From Kiritimatiellia bacterium (GTDB lineage: Bacteria; Verrucomicrobiota; Kiritimatiellia; SLAD01), in contig SLCI01000021.1 of the NCBI GenBank assembly GCA_007125875.1, forward strand, positions 1 to 26,712: a stretch of 26,712 bases of DNA, given 5' to 3'. The notes beneath the pieces are model-generated. The model saw nothing but the letters and a program-made list of their open reading frames with translations. It ran no database searches and was not told where the DNA came from. Shown one piece after another: positions 16,005 to 23,285 of the stretch (positions are counted from its first letter, which is position 1; each line of letters starts with the position of its first letter). The position numbers and the translations under genes are program-made.

Positions 16005-19000
16005 GCTGACTCTCCTGATGTATGGTCTTTAGGCCGATAAATTCGGTAGTACACCACTGGGACGAGAATTAACGTGAATGCGGTTGATACAAACAGACCA
16101 AAGATTAGTGCCCAGGCCAAGCCACTGAAAATCGGATCCAAGGTAATGGGCCAAGCACCCAACATGGTGGTACCCGCCGTCAATAGAATCGGGCGCATGC
16201 GCACGGCACCTGACTCGAGAATCGCATCGCGCAGCGCCATGCCTTCATTTACCGCCTGGCGAATGAACTCAATCAAGACCAGCGCATTACGAACCACAAT
16301 GCCGCTGAGCGCGATCATCCCGATCATGGCAGTGGCGGTGAAGAATACCGGAGTATCGTAACCACCGATGTTTTGATTCGCGATCAAGTTCAGCAACCAG
16401 AAGCCGGGCATGATCCCGATCATGGTGAGCGGGATGGATAGCATAATCACACCCGGAATGGCATAGGAGCCGGTCTGGTAGACCAGCAAAATGAAAATGC
16501 CAATCAGTGCGATGCCGAAGGCAATGCCAAGATCACGGAACACATCCACCGTAATCTTCCATTCGCCCTCACCCGTCCAACTGAGACGAATGCCATCTGG
16601 AAGAGGATTATCGCGGAAGTGCTTTTGCAGCGCCAGAATGGCATAGGCGGGCCCGCGACCAGCCATCTCCGACTGGACATAGACCACCCGCTGCAGATTC
16701 TTGCGATGAATCGGTTGGTCTTCAAGTGTATCCTCAAATTCGCCTAATTCGCCCAGCGGAATCAAAGTGCCTTGTTCGCTGCGCACCGGTAACTGGGCGA
16801 GACGGTCGGCAGAAGAGCGTTCCGGTCGCGTGAGTTGGAGGATGATGGGGCGTTCGTTGCGGTCCCGCTCGGTTTGCACCACACCCGCGCTGCGACCGCC
16901 TAAAGCCAGTTGTAGGGTCTCGACAATCTGCACAGGAGCGACGCCGCTGAGCATGGCCTTCTCGTGATCAATCCGAAAAAACAGCTTTTTGTGTGTAGCC
17001 GCGCTGGAATCATCAATGTCGACCATGCCCGTTTCTTCGCCCATGCGAGCGCGGACGATTTGAGCCGCCTCGATCAGCTCTTGATAGGTTTGGTGTGGCG
17101 CGCCATACACCTCGGCAACCACGGTGGCCATCACGGGTGGTCCGGGCGGTACCTCAACGAGCTTGATCGTTGCCCCAAGTTCCTCGGCGATTGCGGTTAA
17201 TTCATCCCGTAAGCTCAGAATGAGCTCATGACTTCCCAGGCGTCGCTCTCGATGATGGCGCAGATTGATACGGATATCGGCTAGATGCGGTCCTTCCCGC
17301 AGGTAGTACTGACGCACCATGCCATTAAAATCTATCGGCGACGCGCCGCCCACGATACTACTAAAGGCTACCACATCGGGGACATTGTGCAGATAGTCTT
17401 CAAAGGCACGCACGACAGAGTCGGTTCGTTCCAGGGTCGTGCCTTCCGGCATATCAATCACGATCTGGAACTCGTTCTTATTATCGAAGGGCAGCATCTT
17501 GAGTGGCACCAAGCCCGTCATGGCCAGTGCGATCGATCCGAGGAAAAGTAGGCCAGTGAACCACATCAGGAAACGACTTTTGCGCTGCGAATCGATAAAT
17601 GGAGCGACCAGTCGACTGTAGGTGCGATGCATGCGCGATTTGGGCGGCACAGAGCCGCTGCTGACATCAGGATCGTCTGGTTGGACGCGCAAAATCAGGC
17701 GCGCAAGGGTAGGGGTGATGGTCAAGGCCACCACCGTCGAGAAGAATACCGCGATCGGTACATTCATCGCCATTGGTGCCATGTAAGGTCCCATCATGCC
17801 TGTAATGAAAAACATCGGGAAGAAGGACACCATTACCGCTAGCGTCGATAACACGATCGGTGGCATCACCTCCTGCATAGCATTCATAATCGCTTGCATC
17901 CGTGAGGCCCGTCCCTTACGCAAATGACGATAGATGTTTTCCACCCCCACAATCGGATCATCCACCAACAAGCCGAGTGTCAGAATCAGAGCGAACAAAG
18001 TAACGCGGTTGATGGTGTAGCCATTCAGGTAATTAAATAGCAGCGTCAGCGAGTAGGTGATCGGCACGGCGATGGCCACAATGATGCCTTCGCGCCAGCT
18101 CATCGTCAGCGCCAATAAGGCAATCACGGTTAAAATCGCCAAGCCAAGAGAGGTGACGAGATTGTTGACCTTCTCATCGGCGGTAGCGCCTTGGTCGCGA
18201 GTAATGTGCAACTCAATATCGTCCGGAATGACCGTTCCCGACAATTCTCGTAGCATGGCTTGTACATCAGCTGCCACGCGCACGGCATTGCTGCCAGCTT
18301 TTTTCGCGACCGCCAAGGTGACGGCAGGTAAAGCCGTAGCACCGTCATGGCCGCGATCCGCAGCTGGTCCAAAGCCTATGCGGTTGTACGTGCGAATCTC
18401 GGCTGAGCCATCCCGTACTTCCGCGATATCGCGTAGTCGCACGAGACGATCATCTTGAACCCGTAATACAAGCGATTCGAGATCACGTTTGGTCTGCAGA
18501 AAGGGACCGGCCTCAACAGGAATCCAAGCATCACGCTGCTCGATGGCGCCGCTGGCCACTTGCGCATTAGCCGCCTGGATAGCGCGCTCGACTTCAAGCG
18601 GGGTAATGTGGTGTGCGTGCAATGCGGCCGCATCGAGATAGACTTGCATCACGCGCGATTCGCCCCCATGCAAAGTGATGCGTGCTGAGTTCGGAATACG
18701 TTGCAGGTACTCAATCACTTCTTCAGCTACGCGGTGCAACTCATAGGTGTCGTGCCGTTCGCTGTAGAGTGCCGCGGTGATAATTGGTACGTCATCAATT
18801 TCAATCGGGCGTACGACCCAGTCACTGATGCCCGGGGTAACGCGATCGATATGCGAGAAAAGCTTATTGTAGAGCTTGATCAGGCTATCTTCGCGATCTT
18901 CGCCGACATAGAAGCGTACCGTTACAATCGCCATGCCAGGGCGGGATGTCGAGTAGACGTATTCGACGCCATCGATCTGAAAGAGCAGCTTCTCCAGGCG

Positions 19001-19234
19001 AGACGAGACCAATCGCTCAACGTCTTCTGCGCTGCCACCGGGAAATTGAACCAGTACGTCAGCGACCGGCACGACAATTTGCGGTTCTTCTTCACGGGGC
19101 GTTAACCAGAGAGCACCAGCCCCAAGGATCAGGCTGGCAATAATCAACAGAATCGCCAAGTTCCCTTGCAGGAAGGCTTCAACGATCCCCATCAAAAAAC
19201 GGGGCTTCTTATGTTGTGCGGGTACGTTACTCAT
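16001..19234 (-). CDS. RND family efflux permease, REEEPQI subgroup
   Basis: A second full-length RND permease, 1077 residues, only distantly similar to the pump at 9153-12221. After the first TM helix it has PREEEPQIVVPVADV (residues 46-60), a signature of a poorly characterised RND subgroup. TM4 carries the acidic pair D425-D426 in GLLVDDPIVGVENIYRH. At the TM10 position where AcrB-type pumps have the relay lysine, this one has R982 in LSGIVVRNALVLIEFI; as I recall, Arg is common in this subgroup. No substrate is known. The MFP is immediately upstream and DUF6132 and the YeeE halves downstream, with no outer-membrane factor in the cluster. Confidence 0.94.
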   Translation of the reverse strand: MSNVPAQHKKPRFLMGIVEAFLQGNLAILLIIASLILGAGALWLTPREEEPQIVVPVADVLVQFPGGSAEDVERLVSSRLEKLLFQIDGVEYVYSTSRPGMAIVTVRFYVGEDREDSLIKLYNKLFSHIDRVTPGISDWVVRPIEIDDVPIITAALYSERHDTYELHRVAEEVIEYLQRIPNSARITLHGGESRVMQVYLDAAALHAHHITPLEVERAIQAANAQVASGAIEQRDAWIPVEAGPFLQTKRDLESLVLRVQDDRLVRLRDIAEVRDGSAEIRTYNRIGFGPAADRGHDGATALPAVTLAVAKKAGSNAVRVAADVQAMLRELSGTVIPDDIELHITRDQGATADEKVNNLVTSLGLAILTVIALLALTMSWREGIIVAIAVPITYSLTLLFNYLNGYTINRVTLFALILTLGLLVDDPIVGVENIYRHLRKGRASRMQAIMNAMQEVMPPIVLSTLAVMVSFFPMFFITGMMGPYMAPMAMNVPIAVFFSTVVALTITPTLARLILRVQPDDPDVSSGSVPPKSRMHRTYSRLVAPFIDSQRKSRFLMWFTGLLFLGSIALAMTGLVPLKMLPFDNKNEFQIVIDMPEGTTLERTDSVVRAFEDYLHNVPDVVAFSSIVGGASPIDFNGMVRQYYLREGPHLADIRINLRHHRERRLGSHELILSLRDELTAIAEELGATIKLVEVPPGPPVMATVVAEVYGAPHQTYQELIEAAQIVRARMGEETGMVDIDDSSAATHKKLFFRIDHEKAMLSGVAPVQIVETLQLALGGRSAGVVQTERDRNERPIILQLTRPERSSADRLAQLPVRSEQGTLIPLGELGEFEDTLEDQPIHRKNLQRVVYVQSEMAGRGPAYAILALQKHFRDNPLPDGIRLSWTGEGEWKITVDVFRDLGIAFGIALIGIFILLVYQTGSYAIPGVIMLSIPLTMIGIMPGFWLLNLIANQNIGGYDTPVFFTATAMIGMIALSGIVVRNALVLIEFIRQAVNEGMALRDAILESGAVRMRPILLTAGTTMLGAWPITLDPIFSGLAWALIFGLFVSTAFTLILVPVVYYRIYRPKDHTSGESA

Positions 19235-19259
19235 GGGGTGTGCTCGTTATCCAGTGGGG

Positions 19260-20294
19260 TTAGGGCGCGACCAGTATTCGTTCACCGACTTGCAGACCAG
19301 CGAGTACTTCGGTGTACTCGTCTGTTTGATCACCGGTTTTGATCAGGCGCACATGCAGACGATTGTCTTCAACCACGCGGACTTGCTCGATTTGACCGAC
19401 GCGCCGAATCGCCTGCGTGGGCACACGAATGACCTCCCGTGCCTCTGTGTCGAACAGTAAGCGACCGAATGTGCCCGGCACGAGCAGCTCCTCGCTGTGC
19501 GGAATACGAACCTGAACCAGACGCGTGCGCGTCGCAGCGTCTACATCCGCTCGAATACGCAAGATTTCGCCAGTTAGCGATTGAGGCGGGGAACCGATAT
19601 CAATCGAAACCGTATCGTCTCGATTGACATGAGGAATCCAACGCTCTGGAATCTGCACGTCGAAACGTAACTGGGTTGGATCATAGAGCAGTGCGAGTGC
19701 CTGTCCTGGTTGCACGAAATCGCCCACCTCGGTTAGCCGGTCGATCACGATCCCATCCATCGGTGCTTTAATATGCGCATACTGTAATTGGACAGCAGCT
19801 TGCTCTCGTTGAGCTGTTGCGGTTTGAAAGGCCGCCTCTGCAGCGATGAATTCCTGTTCCGATACTAACGTCTGTTCATACAGCGCGCGCACGCGCTCAA
19901 ACTGCGTGCGGGCCTGATGGAGGTTGGCTTCTGCCGCCACATCATTTGCCTTCAGCTCACGGTCATCGAGGCGAATCAGTTGTTGACCAACCGCGACGGA
20001 GTCGCCGGCATTGGCCGCCAGCTCGACCACGTGGGCGCCTATACGCGCACTGAGTGTTACGTAATGATCCGATGTCAGTGTTCCGGTTACCGCGACTTGT
20101 TGACGTTCAACTACTGTCTCGATCTCATAGATTTCGGCATCGTTTGGCATAGCCTGACCTCTCATAGGGGAGGGTGCGTCAGCTTCCTCCTGTCCACGAA
20201 CGAGCGTCAAAACCAAGCCACTCGCGAGTAAGAGACCGGCCAAAATGATGACGGGTTTCCAGATCAATCGATGAAATAATTGGATTTGTTTCAT
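19260..20294 (-). CDS. RND periplasmic adaptor (membrane fusion protein)
   Basis: The adaptor for the second RND pump, 344 residues. It has an N-terminal signal anchor or signal peptide (hydrophobic 14-32, IILAGLLLASGLVLTLV) without a lipobox, unlike the other adaptor in this window. It then has a first lipoyl half (about 75-110), a short alpha hairpin rich in Ala, Gln and Glu (about 115-165), the second lipoyl half IKAPMDGIVIDRLTEVGDFV, a beta-barrel domain (about 200-270) and a C-terminal membrane-proximal domain ending LQVGERILVAP. It begins four bases after the ArsR-type regulator stop and ends 25 bases before the pump start, so the three are probably one transcript. Confidence 0.92.
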   Translation of the reverse strand: MKQIQLFHRLIWKPVIILAGLLLASGLVLTLVRGQEEADAPSPMRGQAMPNDAEIYEIETVVERQQVAVTGTLTSDHYVTLSARIGAHVVELAANAGDSVAVGQQLIRLDDRELKANDVAAEANLHQARTQFERVRALYEQTLVSEQEFIAAEAAFQTATAQREQAAVQLQYAHIKAPMDGIVIDRLTEVGDFVQPGQALALLYDPTQLRFDVQIPERWIPHVNRDDTVSIDIGSPPQSLTGEILRIRADVDAATRTRLVQVRIPHSEELLVPGTFGRLLFDTEAREVIRVPTQAIRRVGQIEQVRVVEDNRLHVRLIKTGDQTDEYTEVLAGLQVGERILVAP

Positions 20295-20298
20295 GGTC

Positions 20299-20619
20299 TT
20301 AGGCTTTCTTTCTGATGCAGTCTAAAATGGTTAGCGCACGCGGGTCTGCGATCGCATACCAGACTTCTTTACCACGGCGATCGGCTTTCAGTAGGCCAGC
20401 GCGACGCATCGCATTGAGATGCTGTGACGTGGCCGCCTGCGGCAAGGCCAGTGCCGTCATGATTTCATGCACCGGCGCACTGGAGCGGGAATCCAGTAAA
20501 TCCACTATTTGTAACCGCTGTGAATGAGCGAGGATCTTCAGGGTGTCAGCCATACGTTCCAGCAGGTCCGGGGAGATACTGCTTAACGCGCCAGTCTTGT
20601 TTCTTCTGCGTGATTTCAT
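20299..20619 (-). CDS. ArsR-family winged-helix repressor
   Basis: A small DNA-binding protein, 106 residues from the chosen start, with the ArsR winged helix: ADTLKILAHSQRLQIVDLL (residues 24-42), recognition helix around QAATSQHLNAMRRAGLL (61-77) and the wing KADRRGKEVWYAI (78-90). ArsR proteins repress their own operon until a metal or reactive sulfur species binds. The only cysteine is C101 near the C-terminus, so the two-cysteine site of BigR/SqrR sulfide sensors and the CVC metal site of ArsR are absent. In-frame ATGs also exist at 20637 and 20628, but both would lie upstream of the predicted transcript start, so the ATG at 20619 is preferred. It probably controls the cluster down to 14779. 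Confidence 0.9.
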   Translation of the reverse strand: MKSRRRNKTGALSSISPDLLERMADTLKILAHSQRLQIVDLLDSRSSAPVHEIMTALALPQAATSQHLNAMRRAGLLKADRRGKEVWYAIADPRALTILDCIRKKA

Positions 20620-20623
20620 AACG

Positions 20624-20636
20624 TGCATAATATGCA
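20624..20636. promoter_or_regulatory. palindromic operator, probably for the ArsR-type repressor
   Basis: TGCATAATATGCA is a perfect dyad (six-base arms around a central A) that covers the whole -10 box. Outer arms TTCAT at 20617-20621 and TGAA at 20637-20640 extend it imperfectly. A repressor bound here would block RNA polymerase, fitting autoregulation by the adjacent ArsR-type protein. Binding by this protein is inferred from position and symmetry. Confidence 0.6.
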
Positions 20637-20654
20637 TGAATTGTAATATGTCAA
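20627..20654 (-). promoter_or_regulatory. strong sigma-70-type promoter for the ArsR-led cluster
   Basis: Read on the minus strand, a perfect TTGACA (complement of 20649-20654) and TATTAT (complement of 20627-20632) are separated by 16 bases. This is the best promoter match I found in the window. Transcription would begin near 20620, very close to the chosen ATG at 20619, so the messenger would have little or no leader. Confidence 0.7.
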
Positions 20655-21002
20655 TACGATAATATTAAAAATGTGTCGTCCGTGCCGATCAGCGCGTCGG
20701 ATAGGGTGCCGACCAGGCGCATCAGGGTGGCATCGGGTTGTCGGTGCGATTCTGACAGAAATTGGAGGTACAGACGGCTCGACACCGGTTGTGTAGCTCC
20801 AAATCATCGAAAATTGTGGGGTTTATCAAAGAATGGAGGAGAACAGCGCAAAATCGACGGATGAAGCTATCAGGCCGACTATTACAAGTACCTATAAGGG
20901 ATCTGAGTATGTGAATTGTGGCAACCACCTGATTGTACGATTTGTGATATTTAATACCATTTTCACAGGACGGTTGGGCTGGGGGGAAAGAGAGAGGTGG
21001 TT
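20655..21002. other. divergent intergenic region between arsR-like and pilT-like genes
   Basis: About 350 bases separate the two divergent gene clusters. The arsR-side promoter lies at its left end and a ribosome site (AGAGAGG at 20991-20997) at its right end. I found no tRNA, terminator, repeat or convincing promoter for the pilus-like genes. A minus-strand reading from about 20651 to 20798 looks somewhat like a protein C-terminus; it is listed as a finding and not as a gene. Confidence 0.4.
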
Positions 21003-22160
21003 ATGAGAGGGATTGATGAATTGCTTGCGGCAATGGCGTCCTCGAATGCATCCGATCTTATTCTTTCCGTGGGGGCACCGCCACAATTCCGTATTCTCGG
21101 CAAATTGAGACCGCATGGTGACGAGTCGCTGAGCTCGTCGGAAACAGCGCAGATGGCTCACGCGCTGTTGAATGAAACACAGGTTCAGAAGCTCCGCGAT
21201 CAGCGCAGTATCGACTTCTCTAAAGAGCTGTTACCGGGGCAGCGGTTTCGATTCAATATCTTTTACCAGCGCGACACGATTGCGTTAGCGGCGCGATTGA
21301 TTCCCGCCGCGATTCCGGGCTATGAAGAGTTGGGTTTGCCGGAGATCGTGCGTCAGTTCGCGTTGCGTCCCCACGGCCTCATCCTGGTGACTGGGCCGGC
21401 AGGCAGCGGCAAGTCCACAACACTGGCTGCGATGCTTGATCACATCAATCGCAGCCGACAGGCCCATATCATCGCAATCGAGGATCCGATTGAGTATCTC
21501 CATCACAATCGCAACAGCGTGATCGAGCAGCGCGAAATCTATTCTGATGCGCGGTCCTTTTCGGATGCCTTGCGCAGCGTGTTTCGACAGTCGCCGGATG
21601 TGGTCATGATTGGCGAAATGCGGGACATCGAGACGATGCAGTTGGCGCTGACGTTGGCGGAGACCGGGCACTTGATTCTAGCCACACTGCATACGCAGGA
21701 TACCTCGCACGCCATACATCGAATCGTCGATGTCTTCCCGCCCGCGCATCAGCAACAAGTGTATACCCAGCTATCGATGGTGCTGTCCGCGATCATCTCG
21801 CAATGTCTGCTAATGAGTAGCGATCAATTGCGGCGCGTACTCGCGTGTGAAGTGATGAACATGAATAACGCGATCCGCAATTTGATTCGTGAGCGACAAT
21901 TGCAGCAGGTCTACTCGGTGATCCAGACCGGCAAATCGCAAGGTATGATGACCATGAACGAGTCGCTGAAGGGATTAGTGGTTGATGGCTTGCTGGATCA
22001 AGAAGTGGCACTGGAGCGATCTCCTCGTCCGCGCGAGTTGGCCCGCATGTTGGGAGTTTCCCAGGACGAATATGCCGGCGTGTCACAGACCGAGGAGTTT
22101 ATCACCGCGATTCCGGATGCCGCACCGATCAAGGTCTTCAATGGAGATCGAATGTCATGA
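21003..22160 (+). CDS. pilT: PilT-family twitching/secretion ATPase
   Basis: A cytoplasmic hexameric ATPase that powers pilus disassembly or retraction. From the ATG at 21003 it has 385 residues, close to the usual PilT or PilU length. Visible elements: an N-terminal PAS-like domain (MASSNASDLILSVGAPPQFR), Walker A GPAGSGKST at 131-139, Walker B VVMIGEMRD at 200-208, the His box ATLHTQDTSHAIHR at 227-240, and the PilT-specific AIRNLIRE at 290-297 followed by QTGKSQGMMTMNESL. A GTG at 20997 is in frame, but the ATG has the better spacing to AGAGAGG. It is the first gene of the pilus-like cluster and overlaps the next by four bases. The assembly ATPase (PilB/GspE) is not in the window. Confidence 0.93.
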   Translation: MRGIDELLAAMASSNASDLILSVGAPPQFRILGKLRPHGDESLSSSETAQMAHALLNETQVQKLRDQRSIDFSKELLPGQRFRFNIFYQRDTIALAARLIPAAIPGYEELGLPEIVRQFALRPHGLILVTGPAGSGKSTTLAAMLDHINRSRQAHIIAIEDPIEYLHHNRNSVIEQREIYSDARSFSDALRSVFRQSPDVVMIGEMRDIETMQLALTLAETGHLILATLHTQDTSHAIHRIVDVFPPAHQQQVYTQLSMVLSAIISQCLLMSSDQLRRVLACEVMNMNNAIRNLIRERQLQQVYSVIQTGKSQGMMTMNESLKGLVVDGLLDQEVALERSPRPRELARMLGVSQDEYAGVSQTEEFITAIPDAAPIKVFNGDRMS

Positions 22161-23242
22161 GTGCAGGGACCACCCAGTGCATGATCATTTCTGTCATCTG
22201 CGCATCATGCACGTGGGTCTTGGCTGAACCAACTTATCCTGAACTCGACCTCAGACTGTTCCATACCGTGCCGCAACCGGAAGAGCTCTTGATGCGTATG
22301 TCCCCGCCAAGCGTCGCGCCGCCCCCCGCTAAACGGGTCATCGAGTTTCCATCACTCATCAGCATGTCCCAAGAGGTGGTGGACCTGCACATGCGGATTC
22401 AACGTCTGGAACGGGAAAATCGAGAAGCAGTCGCCCGCAACGCAGCTGAGTCGGAACAGCGGATTGAGCAATTAAGTGTGAAGCTGGCCGAGCAAATGTA
22501 TGAGCTGAAAGCATTAGAAGCGGAGCTATTACGGCAACGACAGCAACAACGGGAGGAACTAACGATACAGCGTGGTGCCGCGATGCGCGAGCAATGGAGT
22601 GATACCGGCGCGTTGACGTTGGCGTGGTCGCTGAATGATGTCGGATTGCTGCTGTTGTCCGAGGCGCGGTTCGAAGAGGCGGAAAGCCTGTTTCGGCGCG
22701 CACTCGCCTTGCTGGGGCAGGAGAAGGGAAAACAGGACGCGGCACGGGGAACCCTGCTCCAGCATATTGCGGACACACGCTGGCGATCCGGTGATCTGCC
22801 GACAGCCTCGCTGATGTATCGCGAAGCCGTGCAAACATTCGAAAGTGCGCTGGGCTCATCGCATCCCCGCTTGGCCGCAGCCTTGAATGGCTGGGCGACG
22901 GTATTACGCGATATGCAGCGTAGCGGCGATGCCGAAGCGATGTATTTGCGGGCCGTGCAGATTTATGAACGTCGGAATCACCGGGATCAGCCACCCGACA
23001 TTGCTGCTCCGCTGCACAACCTGGGTCTATTGATGATTCAGGAAGGCCGTCTTGACGAGGGTGGCACATATCTGACGCGGGCATGGGATGTCTTGGAAGG
23101 GCATCGCCTGTCGACGCCGAGCCAGAAGGCCTTAGTGCTCCGATCATTGGCGCAATACCATTTATTACTGGGAGATGCAGGACAAGCCATGCAGTACGAG
23201 ACGTGGGCCAATGATTGGTCCAGGCGTTCTTTGAGACAATAG
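22157..23242 (+). CDS. secreted coiled-coil and TPR-repeat protein
   Basis: A 361-residue protein with an N-terminal signal peptide (cleavage likely after residue 23, VLA before EP), so it should be periplasmic. Residues about 70-138 form a long Glu/Arg/Gln-rich coiled coil. From about 150 to 350 there are tetratricopeptide repeats of the kinesin-light-chain style, for example LNDVGLLLLSEARFEEAESL and LHNLGLLMIQEGRLDEGGTY. Cysteines in the signal region (ICASC) do not give a good lipobox, though lipidation is not excluded. Its ATG overlaps the pilT stop, and it lies 43 bases before the PilM/N gene, so it is probably part of the machine, perhaps as a pilotin or scaffold like PilF or TsaP. I do not recognise a named family. 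Confidence 0.8.
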   Translation: MSAGTTQCMIISVICASCTWVLAEPTYPELDLRLFHTVPQPEELLMRMSPPSVAPPPAKRVIEFPSLISMSQEVVDLHMRIQRLERENREAVARNAAESEQRIEQLSVKLAEQMYELKALEAELLRQRQQQREELTIQRGAAMREQWSDTGALTLAWSLNDVGLLLLSEARFEEAESLFRRALALLGQEKGKQDAARGTLLQHIADTRWRSGDLPTASLMYREAVQTFESALGSSHPRLAAALNGWATVLRDMQRSGDAEAMYLRAVQIYERRNHRDQPPDIAAPLHNLGLLMIQEGRLDEGGTYLTRAWDVLEGHRLSTPSQKALVLRSLAQYHLLLGDAGQAMQYETWANDWSRRSLRQ

Positions 23243-23285
23243 TTCTATCGTTGATCGAAATGAGTGGGTGAGGGGATGTGCAAGT

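Noticed and set aside
20930..20950. Possible sigma-54 promoter ahead of pilT (TGGCA near 20926)
   Set aside because: The spacing between the GG and GC-type elements does not fit the -24/-12 rule; the apparent second box is too far away and lacks the GC.
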